Origin: Bacteroidia bacterium | GTDB taxonomy: Bacteria > Bacteroidota > Bacteroidia > Bacteroidales > Azobacteroidaceae | DNA length: 12,833 nucleotides | Assembly (NCBI GenBank): GCA_026000155.1 | Contig: BNYG01000047.1 | Location: forward strand, 1 to 12,833 | Direction: 5' to 3' | Shown here: positions 1 through 6,101 of the stretch, in pieces | Layout: every line of letters starts with the position of its first letter | How positions within the stretch are numbered: position 1 is the first letter of the stretch | Notes under the pieces: model-generated | The model's input: the letters and a program-made list of their open reading frames with translations, nothing else | Databases searched by the model: none | What the model was told of the DNA's origin: nothing | Made by a program: the position numbers and the translations under genes

Positions 1-476
1 TGGTAAATGTGTATAATAATCTGATTATTAACAGTATGTTTGCTGCAAAAGCGCCGAATTTCGGTATTGACGCCACCGACGGTCCCGATCTGAACAGCAA
101 GATTGATTACAATTATTACGCTTCCGGCAGTGCACAAAGCGCTATCAGCCAACATATAGCCAACGGAACAGTTACGGCTTTCGACGGTTTCAAGTCCGGC
201 GTTCAGGACGTAGTATATGGAACGCACGATGTTCGTGGAAATGCAGTGGGCGACAAAGATCCTAAATTTGTCAATTTTCCGTTCGGAAACAATCCGGTGT
301 TGAGTTATAACTTCGATCAGGCATGGGATTTTCATCTACAGGCCGGTTCTCCCGCTTTAAGCGGAGCAAAAACAGATTTTACGCCCTATTTTGTTGCATC
401 GGGCGTTACAGTGAACGGCAAACAATACAAATCACCTGCTCCTTCCGCTTATTTCGGCGCATTCGGAACAAAATAA
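1..476 (+). CDS. C-terminal end of an exported beta-helix-like protein (partial)
   Basis: The reading frame is open from base 3, so this is the 3' end of a longer gene cut by the window edge. The GTG at 9 is only the first start-like codon in view. The visible ~157 residues begin with a short Asn-rich strand pattern (VYNNLIINS) and later contain DPKFVNFP and a closing DFHLQAGSPALSGA segment. That arrangement is common at the end of right-handed parallel beta-helix proteins of Bacteroidota, many of which are carbohydrate-binding or polysaccharide-lyase-like surface proteins. The gene stops 13 nt before the phosphoesterase, so the two may be cotranscribed. Substrate and activity cannot be read from this fragment, and the beta-helix call rests on the general pattern alone. 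Confidence 0.6.
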   Translation, partial: VNVYNNLIINSMFAAKAPNFGIDATDGPDLNSKIDYNYYASGSAQSAISQHIANGTVTAFDGFKSGVQDVVYGTHDVRGNAVGDKDPKFVNFPFGNNPVLSYNFDQAWDFHLQAGSPALSGAKTDFTPYFVASGVTVNGKQYKSPAPSAYFGAFGTK

Positions 477-489
477 TTTTCTCGGAAAT

Positions 490-1443
490 ATGAAACACAA
501 GTTTTTAATCTACTTCATCCTGGTTATTTTCTTTGCATCCTGTCAAGAAAATAAATCGTCCCTTTCCAACATCCAACTTCCCGAAGTACCGGAATCAGCT
601 GTCAATTTTATTGTAGCCAACGATTTGGGACGCAACGGTTATTACGAACAAAAGCCGATTGCCCAAATCATGGCTTACACCGCCGAACATAGAGATATAA
701 AAATGATTGCCGCCGCTGGAGATATTCATCATTTCGAAGGCGTTGCAAGCGTAAACGACCCGCTGTGGATGACCAATTACGAATTGATTTACGACCATCC
801 GGAATTGATGATAAACTGGTATGCCATCTGCGGAAACCATGAATATCGCGGAAATACGCAGGCCGTTTTGGACTACACCCATGTCAGCCGCCGTTGGAAT
901 ATCCCTGCCCGTTACTACACCCAGGTGATAGAATCGGACGATGGCGCTTCCTGCCGTTTGCTTTTCGTCGATACAAGTCCCATGATTGATAAATACAGGA
1001 ACGATAGCCTTACTTATCCCGATGCACATAAACAGGATTTCAACATTCAGCTTCACTGGATTGATTCCGTACTGACAAACAGTTCCGAAAAATGGAAAAT
1101 CGTCATCGGTCATCACCCTGTTTACGCCTACACAAAGAAGGAGGATTCCGAAAGAACCGATATGAAAGCGCGTTTGGCTCCTATATTAGAGAAAAACAAA
1201 GTAGATATTTATTTTTGCGGACATATCCACAATTTTCAACACATTCGTCCGGAATCCGCTACGGTGAATTACATAGTCAATTCGTCCGGTTCGCTTTCCC
1301 GTCCCGTAGAGAAAACGGACGGTACGCTATTTTGCAGCGAAGATCCGGGATTTACCTTGTGTTCGGTAGATTCGTCCGCCATCCGGTTTTTCTTCATCAA
1401 TCACAAGGGGAAAACGATTTATAATTATGCGGTTACGAAATAA
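490..1443 (+). CDS. Metallophosphoesterase lipoprotein, type 5 acid phosphatase-like
   Basis: A 317-residue protein of the calcineurin-like metallophosphoesterase superfamily. Residues 1-18 form a lipoprotein signal ending in FASC (Cys18), so it is probably anchored in the outer membrane or periplasm. The metal-site blocks are visible in order: NDLG (Asp45), GDIHH (Asp78), GNHE (Asn116, His117), GHHP (His208/209) and GHIH (His245, His247). Block spacing and the text around GNHEYRGN and VSRRWNIP resemble tartrate-resistant (purple, type 5) acid phosphatase. In that family GDNFY supplies a Tyr iron ligand; here the position is His81, so the classical purple Tyr-Fe site is absent. It would be expected to hydrolyse phosphomonoesters or related bonds, but the substrate is unknown. 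The length suits a single catalytic domain with a signal peptide. The ATG at 490 is chosen because it leads straight into the signal sequence. Confidence 0.88.
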   Translation: MKHKFLIYFILVIFFASCQENKSSLSNIQLPEVPESAVNFIVANDLGRNGYYEQKPIAQIMAYTAEHRDIKMIAAAGDIHHFEGVASVNDPLWMTNYELIYDHPELMINWYAICGNHEYRGNTQAVLDYTHVSRRWNIPARYYTQVIESDDGASCRLLFVDTSPMIDKYRNDSLTYPDAHKQDFNIQLHWIDSVLTNSSEKWKIVIGHHPVYAYTKKEDSERTDMKARLAPILEKNKVDIYFCGHIHNFQHIRPESATVNYIVNSSGSLSRPVEKTDGTLFCSEDPGFTLCSVDSSAIRFFFINHKGKTIYNYAVTK

Positions 1444-1452
1444 TTTAGTTTT

Positions 1453-1483
1453 CTGTCATTGCGGACTTGACTCGCAATGACAG
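1453..1483. repeat. Perfect 11-bp palindrome between convergent genes
   Basis: CTGTCATTGCG (1453-1463) and CGCAATGACAG (1473-1483) are exact reverse complements around a 9-nt loop. The palindrome lies 10 bp past the phosphoesterase stop, where that gene converges with the toxin locus. Neither strand has a T-tract after the stem, so a standard intrinsic terminator is not supported. It may instead be a dispersed palindromic repeat, or an mRNA 3'-end hairpin protecting either transcript. Confidence 0.7.
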
Positions 1484-1497
1484 CAGACTATACCTTT

Positions 1498-1639
1498 GTT
1501 CAGCAGAGGTTCCACCTCTGTCGCTCTAAAAACAAAGCTCTGCTTTGTATGCGAAGCGGGAGCTTCGCTTCTACTCGGACGAAGCGAAAGACGCTTCGCC
1601 CAACGTTTTGCAAAATTAAACATTACCCTACGGCGAACC
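1498..1639. repeat. Hairpin-array repeat, copy A (outer edge of the cassette array)
   Basis: Four hairpins lie in tandem: CAGAGGT/ACCTCTG with loop TCC (1504-1520), ACAAAGC/GCTTTGT with loop TCT (1532-1548), GCGAAGC/GCTTCGC with loop GGGA (1551-1568), and CGAAGCG/CGCTTCG with loop AAAGA (1580-1598). The first three stems are 7 bp, unrelated in sequence, and have 3-4 nt loops. A degenerate outer arm pair (GTTCAGC at 1498, GGCGAAC at 1632) encloses them. Bases 1504-1639 match copy C almost base for base. Copy A marks the far end of the toxin array, beyond the last immunity gene, and lacks the CTGATGAGCGTAA end seen in copies B, C and D. No protein is encoded. Confidence 0.85.
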
Positions 1640-1701
1640 TTAGGATGTTCTTATAAAATTCAAGATTATTGAAATCTAAACTTGTAGAGAATGTAATCTT
1701 A

Positions 1702-2097
1702 TCATTCGAGTGGAATAGGTATAGCTTTAGTCACAATCAAAAATGCGGATTCGTGAGTTTCCCGATCATGAAAATCTTTTCCATAATAGTCTATCATAAT
1801 GTACCTCATGGGAAAAATCCAAAATTCAATTTTTTCTTCATCATCATTTGACTTTAATTTAAGTGTATGTTTCCCCAAAGATTTATTATAAGCATAATGG
1901 TTCCACCATCTATCGTTTAATATATTACTGGAAAAAAACAACTCATCATCCCAATACATTTCTAAAGGAATTGAATCGTGCTTTGAGTAATTTGTAATAT
2001 AAATACTTATATTTTTTCCTCCATTGTATATAAAAAAGGGAATCCACATGAGAATCGGAATTAAAAAAAGTAATAGGACACAAATTCTTCTTTTCAT
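1702..2097 (-). CDS. Candidate immunity protein for the metzincin-like toxin, membrane-anchored
   Basis: A 131-residue protein with a basic start (MKRR) and one hydrophobic segment at about residues 5-24, followed by a polar domain rich in Trp, Tyr and charged residues. The topology suggests a single N-terminal anchor with the domain facing the periplasm; there is no lipobox Cys. The ATG lies one base after the stop of the HEFGH-containing toxin fragment, which is the usual toxin-then-immunity order and spacing in polymorphic toxin loci. I do not recognise its family, so the role is inferred from position. Base composition is markedly AT-rich compared with the RHS core, as is common for horizontally exchanged immunity genes. 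It ends about 60 bp from repeat copy A. Confidence 0.7.
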   Translation of the reverse strand: MKRRICVLLLFLIPILMWIPFFIYNGGKNISIYITNYSKHDSIPLEMYWDDELFFSSNILNDRWWNHYAYNKSLGKHTLKLKSNDDEEKIEFWIFPMRYIMIDYYGKDFHDRETHESAFLIVTKAIPIPLE

Positions 2098-2098
2098 T

Positions 2099-3991
2099 TT
2101 ATTTTTTATATTTTATATATTGACGCACTTCACCTCTATTGGGCATTTTCTTACCATTATAAAATTCATAATTATTACCTTGATTTAAGTACCCTTTATT
2201 ATAGGACATTACGGTTTCTCCTAGTTGCTTTTGGGTTACGTAAGTCCCTCCTCCCCCTTGTACCATTAAATTACCGCTCAAATATACATGGGTTAAACCA
2301 AGTAGATGCCCAAATTCATGGGTTGCTGTTCTTGGTCCTTGATTTCCTTTGCTTGTATCATACCAACCAGTAAAATAATCAGCGTCAATAAAATCCACTT
2401 TCCCTCCTAAGGTATTTGAAGCTCCATATTTACCAAATCCTGAAATATCTGCTAATGCAAATACATGGTCGCTATCCGAAACATCATCCATTGAATTAGC
2501 TACCGACAAATTCACATTGGTTGAGAATTTAACCCCATCCATATCTCCACTAAAAGAAGATTCGATTTGATTTGAAATTCTATCCGTAGCAGCCTGCATG
2601 TCAACCTTTGAATTAGAAGATACATTGATTACTTTTCCTGTAACATTCATAGTTACTCCAATCAAATTATATCCTCCTGTTTGCTCATTTATAATGTAAT
2701 TTCCATCTTTATCTTTTTCCCATTCATAGGAAAAGGAAACTTCTCTTCCATCTGGATCTATGTAATTCACCGGATTATTACCATACTGACTGTACGGGCT
2801 TGTACTGTAATTCTTTTCTGCCAGCAGATCCATGGTTGGTGTGACCGGAATAATTGTTCCGAATTGTCTTGTCACTTGGTCGTAAGTATTCAGTCCATGC
2901 ATTTCGTCCAATTCCTTATTTCCAAATTTATACGGCTGTCTTTCCGAATTAGACGAAATAAAACTGTTCACCATCCCTGACGGATAATAGTTGTTGATCT
3001 GGTTGCCGGCTTTCCAATTGTTGCCCAAATGATCCCTTAGGTAATAGTCGTAACGAATATCATTCCCTGTCTTGTAAGCGTAGCCTTCCGGATTCAGGAT
3101 GTATTTCAGTTCGCCGTTTTCATAAACGATATTGCCGCAATAGTCGGTGACGGTTTGAGTAGTAGAAGGTTGTATGGATACTTTAATGATACCGGCGCGG
3201 ATGTGGCGGTTGACCGGAATGCTGAACGTGGTTGCTTCTGCAGCCAAAGGTACAACCGGCTGCGGCTGTAAAGCAACAAGCGTCCTGTTTTCTACTGTAG
3301 TATGTATCGTTCTTCTTTTCACTCCCATAGCATCATAACTGTATTGGGTACTGTTTAAGCCGGTAAAGTATATTTTGTTCGGCAAATTTAATACATTATA
3401 ACTGATATTCTCTATTCCCCGGTTAAAATCTTTCGTCATGGCGCCGTTTCTGTCGTAGGCGTATTCGTTTTCCGGATTCCCGGAAGGTCTCACAAAACCA
3501 TAAGGACGGGAAGCCGGAACAGCTTCCTGCACTTTTTTCAACTGATTGCCGGTATATTCCATCGTTAAATCATCTATCGTTTGAAAGGATAAACTATGTT
3601 GAGAAGAAGATTGAAACGGATTTAAAAAATTACGTTTCAAAGTAAGAATGTTCCCTTGCTTGTCGTAAGTGAATTCTTCATTGAACAGATCGTTTATTCT
3701 GCCGTTTTCTGTGGATTGCGACTTCTTCAATCGGTTTAATCCGTCGTACTGGTAGTTGTAACCTGTATGGACAGCAGGATAAAATGCGACATCCTCGTCT
3801 TCCGGCGGTAAATTGTTATACCAAAAACCATTATCAATAGCCGTTGCCGAAATATTTCCGTTATACAAAGGCGTATTGCCGGCATACGATTCTTCATAAT
3901 ACAAGGTTTCGGTAAATACATGGGGACAGTCTATTTTTTTCAACCAGTTACGGATATGGTAAGTGTAGGTCATCCTTTCGCCATTGCCCAA
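2099..3991 (-). pseudogene. Orphan RHS core fragment fused to a metzincin-like metalloprotease tip (silent cassette)
   Basis: An open frame of 630 codons with no signal peptide, DUF6443 region or credible start (only a TTG at 3989-3991); an in-frame TGA lies upstream at 4016-4018. Residues 1-416 repeat the end of the complete RHS protein, from ELGNGERMTY through YSQYGNNPVNYIDPDGR. The following 214 residues are a different tip. It carries HEFGHLLGLTH (ORF residues 558-568, bases 2288-2320), which fits the HExxHxxGxxH zinc site of metzincins, and a downstream NLMVQ as a likely Met-turn. The family precedent is a zinc endopeptidase; the target is unknown. The tip looks intact, so this resembles an orphan rhs-CT cassette that could become active after recombining into the full-length gene. 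A candidate immunity gene follows directly. Alternatively it is a decaying displaced tip, but no internal stops are present. Confidence 0.85.
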
Positions 3992-3994
3992 TTC
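2766..3994 (-). repeat. Duplicated RHS core DNA, copy 1 (orphan cassette)
   Basis: This block aligns with 7415-8625 in the same orientation, with scattered mismatches and one replaced patch (about 3578-3630 here against 8227-8261 there) that accounts for an 18-bp length difference. Homology stops abruptly at TTCACCGG, just before the codons for the Y-(I/V)-DPDGR junction, and at the other end near AATTC, where the hairpin repeat begins. It is long enough to serve as a homologous-recombination arm for exchanging toxin tips. Confidence 0.92.
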
Positions 3995-3999
3995 CTTGT

Positions 4000-4144
4000 T
4001 TGCTGTAGCGTAATTTCAATCTCGCCCCAGCGTTCGGCAGAGGTTCCACCTCTGTCGCTCTAAAAACAAAGCTCCGCTTTGTATGCGAAGCGGGAGCTTC
4101 GCCGAACCAATCGCTTCATTATTTGGACATTACGCTCATCAGAG
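4000..4144. repeat. Hairpin-array repeat, copy B
   Basis: Outer arms GTTCGGC (4032-4038) and GCCGAAC (4101-4107) enclose three hairpins: CAGAGGT/ACCTCTG with loop TCC (4038-4054), ACAAAGC/GCTTTGT with loop TCC (4066-4082), and GCGAAGC/GCTTCGC with loop GGGA (4085-4102). The fourth hairpin and AT-rich tail of copies A and C are missing, as if deleted between two GCTTCGC/GGCGAAC-like sites. Further out is an inverted pair, AGCGTAAT (4007-4014) and ATTACGCT (4129-4136). The left end reads directly into the orphan RHS fragment; the right end lies about 20 bp after the stop of the 223-residue lipoprotein gene. Confidence 0.88.
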
Positions 4145-4163
4145 CCATTTTTTGTATTTTATT

Positions 4164-4835
4164 CTATTTTCTTAAAGATAATTTATTTGTTTTGTTTTTA
4201 TCCTTAAAAATTAGCTTGTCTCTCTTTACTTTTAGTTTAGTATCGCTAAATACTTTATAGCCAAACAAAGAATCAATGATATTAATTGTAACATTAAGAC
4301 TTTCTCCAACAGATAAATGAGGATATATTGTTTCTGTTTTAACATCATCGTATCCCATCTTATATCCAGTACCCCGAAAAATAAAAGGACTTTTCTTTAT
4401 TTTAAAATAAAGACTATCTACAGGAATTTCCGATTTAAAAGAATACGAACCTCTATCTGGATCGAAATATGCAAAATTTCCATTTATAAAAGCCCAACAA
4501 ATATAGTCTTTCGGTGGTTTATTTTGTGAATTTACATCAATATTGACAACAATAGCACTATCTTGATTATTTGTCATTTTAGTGTATTCTACAGGTATTT
4601 TATCTGTTTGATTGAAACTGTTCAGATAAATAATATCTCCTGCTTTTCGCCAAGTGCCAGATGATTCACTATACCACACAGCATGATATTCATATTTGAA
4701 TGTAGAATCTGCTGACAAAATAAAAACGTGAGGATTATGCTTTCCACTGTATGTCCCATTAATTAGGCGAGTATTGCTACAGCTATTTAATAGAATAGTT
4801 AGAATACATACCATTATAATCCAGTTATATTTCAT
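4164..4835 (-). CDS. Lipoprotein, candidate immunity protein of a degraded cassette
   Basis: A 223-residue protein with a lipoprotein signal ending in LNSC (Cys19). The mature part starts with a GTYSGKHNPHVF-type stretch and includes GTWRKAGDIIYLN, a beta-rich text seen in many small lipoproteins of Bacteroidota that track a threshold-style GxW motif. No catalytic motif is visible. It starts 8 nt after the stop of a short headless tail (4844-4981) and is followed by repeat copy B, so its position matches the immunity genes of the other cassettes. The immunity role is inferred from that position and from the shared lipoprotein topology. The gene is strongly AT-rich compared with the RHS core. 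If its toxin has been lost, it may still protect against neighbours carrying that toxin. Confidence 0.7.
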   Translation of the reverse strand: MKYNWIIMVCILTILLNSCSNTRLINGTYSGKHNPHVFILSADSTFKYEYHAVWYSESSGTWRKAGDIIYLNSFNQTDKIPVEYTKMTNNQDSAIVVNIDVNSQNKPPKDYICWAFINGNFAYFDPDRGSYSFKSEIPVDSLYFKIKKSPFIFRGTGYKMGYDDVKTETIYPHLSVGESLNVTINIIDSLFGYKVFSDTKLKVKRDKLIFKDKNKTNKLSLRK

Positions 4836-4843
4836 AATGATTA

Positions 4844-4981
4844 TTATTTTATTGAATTCAAAATATCTTTTGGGTTTCGCCCCGGAAATAGTTTATTAAT
4901 GTAGATATAATCTCCATTATTATTTATCCCTAATACCCAGCGATGATTAATATCACTTAGAGAATTAGCCCTCCCCAGTTC
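4844..4981 (-). pseudogene. Headless toxin tail (about 45 codons) before a lipoprotein gene
   Basis: A minus-strand frame ending at TAA 4844-4846 reads back through SLSDINHRWVLGINNNGD, YIYINKLFPGRNP and KDILNSIK, then runs into repeat copy D; an in-frame TGA lies at 5012-5014. There is no ATG. It sits where a toxin C-terminus should, 8 nt ahead of a candidate immunity lipoprotein, so it is read as the last remnant of a toxin tip whose front was removed at the repeat. The HRWVLGI...G.YIYIN pattern loosely recalls the His-containing half of papain-like or C39-type cysteine peptidase domains. That likeness is weak and is offered only as a possibility. Confidence 0.55.
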
Positions 4982-5058
4982 GGCAAAGGCTCCCGCCTTT
5001 TTCCGAACCAATCACTTCATTATTTGGACGTTACGCTCATCAGAGGATATCGTAACGT
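4978..5058. repeat. Hairpin-array repeat, copy D (minimal form)
   Basis: The shortest version: outer arms GTTCGG (4978-4983) and CCGAAC (5003-5008) enclose one hairpin, AAAGGC/GCCTTT with loop TCCC (4985-5000). The inner stem differs from every stem in copies A-C, yet the arms and the loop are kept. The right half shares the text around CTTCATTATTTGGAC and TTACGCTCATCAGAG with copy B. A separate 8-bp inverted pair, ACGTTACG (5028-5035) and CGTAACGT (5051-5058), ends at the stop codon of the 5058-5615 lipoprotein gene. It could form a 3'-end hairpin, but no T-tract follows. Confidence 0.8.
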
Positions 5059-5615
5059 TATTTTACACTAAAAGTCAGAGTTCCTTTATCATCGTAAATT
5101 TTCTTTAAATGGAAAATACTATCAAAATAGAAATAGCCATCAACATCCCAACTAAAAGCAATATCATTTCCTTGAAAAACATAATAATTGATATTATTAA
5201 CCGAATCCCTCACATTCTGTTTATACTTTAACATCCCTGTTAAATTGATAGTAGGTTCTCTAAAAGATCTCACAACATATTCAGGAGTTTCTATATCCAA
5301 ATAGACTGACTTTAGAGTATCATAAGTGAGTTCTATATACGCCTTTGTAGTGCAATTAATCATTTTATAATTAATTGAATGTGGTGTATTCAGTATGTCG
5401 CTATAAATTGTTCTTCTTACTAATTGAGTTAGACTATCAATATATGTATATTCCAACACTATGCTATCCACCCTATGCTCACTTGTATAGGTTATACTAT
5501 CTAATGGCATCGAAAACAAAACATCTTTTGTAACCACTTGGCTTTCTTTACAGCAGGAGCACAACGCCATTAAAAATATCAATTTGAATATTATTTTACT
5601 TTCCTCTTTTAACAT
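5058..5615 (-). CDS. Lipoprotein, candidate immunity protein of a degraded cassette
   Basis: The ATG at 5613-5615 is preferred over one 12 codons upstream because it places the signal peptide correctly: a charged start, a hydrophobic run, then LCSC with Cys21 as the likely lipidated residue (185 residues in all). The mature protein is rich in Thr, Tyr and Asp (SMPLDSITYTSEHRVDS and similar stretches) and looks beta-rich, with no catalytic motif that I recognise. Its start overlaps the end of the preceding 62-codon toxin tail by 20 nt, an arrangement that suggests they were once translated together. Repeat copy D follows the stop immediately. The immunity function is inferred from position, lipoprotein topology and AT-rich composition like the other cassette genes. 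Confidence 0.68.
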   Translation of the reverse strand: MLKEESKIIFKLIFLMALCSCCKESQVVTKDVLFSMPLDSITYTSEHRVDSIVLEYTYIDSLTQLVRRTIYSDILNTPHSINYKMINCTTKAYIELTYDTLKSVYLDIETPEYVVRSFREPTINLTGMLKYKQNVRDSVNNINYYVFQGNDIAFSWDVDGYFYFDSIFHLKKIYDDKGTLTFSVK

Positions 5616-5787
5616 TTGCTTTATTGTTTTGATATTCTTTTCTAAAAGCATTCATTAAATCCCTATCCATGGTAGCCGACCCCATCCAGCCCATCATTCC
5701 ACTTATAAACCGTCTCATATTGGTATAATGGGAACTATTTTGATTGTCATACGTGGCATGATCTACCGCACCAGATGTATTCAATCC
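5596..5787 (-). pseudogene. Headless toxin tail (about 63 codons)
   Basis: An open frame with only a TTG near its start (5784) and an in-frame TGA at 5809-5811. It begins exactly where repeat copy C ends, reading NYATANK then GLNTSGAVDHATYDNQ. The remainder, including YTNMRRFISGMMGWMGSATM and a basic tail KANVKRGK, has a composition typical of toxin C-termini but no recognised active site. The stop overlaps the start of the following lipoprotein gene by 20 nt. I read it as the last ~60 residues of a polymorphic toxin tip whose RHS core and catalytic front were lost. It could instead be a small independent peptide, but the missing ATG and the repeat-bounded start argue against that. Confidence 0.6.
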
Positions 5788-5790
5788 CTT

Positions 5791-6038
5791 GTTTGCTGTA
5801 GCGTAATTTCAATCTCGCCCAGCGTTCGGCAGAGGTTCCACCTCTGTCATTCTAAAAACAAAGCTCCGCTTTGTATGCGAAGCGGGAGCTTCGCTTCTAC
5901 TCGGACGAAGCGAAAGACGCTTCGCCCAACGTTTTGCAAAATTAAACATTACCCTACGGCGAACCAAGATTTAGTACAACAAGGCAGAGCCTATGCCGAA
6001 CCAACTTCTTAATTCTTTGCACGTTACGCTCATCAGGG
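5791..6038. repeat. Hairpin-array repeat, copy C (longest form), filling the 5788-6101 gap
   Basis: This gap of about 310 bp holds no gene. From the left it carries TGCTGTAGCGTAATTTC (as in copy B), arm GTTCGGC (5824-5830), and four hairpins matching copy A with stems CAGAGGT, ACAAAGC, GCGAAGC and CGAAGCG. An AT-rich spacer shared with copy A ends at GGCGAACC. A small AGGC-AGA-GCCT hairpin (5982-5992) follows, then arm GCCGAAC (5995-6001) and the CGTTACGCTCATCAG end shared with copies B and D. Bases 6039-6101, up to the stop of the 6102-6743 lipoprotein gene, show nothing clear. Confidence 0.87.
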
Positions 6039-6101
6039 GATGATTTTTTAAGGTTTCGGTAAGACCTAAACACAAACTTGCTAATATTTATCTACTCTTT
6101 C

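Noticed and set aside
1491..1498. TACCTTTG, resembling the Bacteroidota -7 promoter box (TAnnTTTG), on the plus strand
   Set aside because: There is no convincing TTTG box at the right distance upstream, and it would transcribe into the repeat towards the back of the toxin locus with no plus-strand gene to serve.
1504..1568. GGA-loop hairpins as CsrA/RsmA binding sites
   Set aside because: The GGA loops resemble such sites, but CsrA is not typical of Bacteroidota, and half of the loops present TCC rather than GGA on the transcribed strand; no regulator is visible to support it.
5028..5058. Inverted repeat ACGTTACG/CGTAACGT as an intrinsic terminator for the lipoprotein gene ending at 5058
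   Set aside because: The stem is only 8 bp with a 15-nt loop, and no T-rich run follows on the transcribed strand.
1498..6038. CRISPR array or insertion sequence as the explanation for the intergenic repeats
   Set aside because: Four copies lie hundreds to thousands of bases apart with gene cassettes between them, there are no regular spacers, and no transposase or cas gene occurs in the window.
4128..6040. CTGATGA boxes on the minus strand in repeat copies B, C and D, recalling the hammerhead ribozyme core
   Set aside because: The second conserved box (GAAA after a paired stem II) and a cleavable stem III are not found in the following bases; the match is limited to seven bases.
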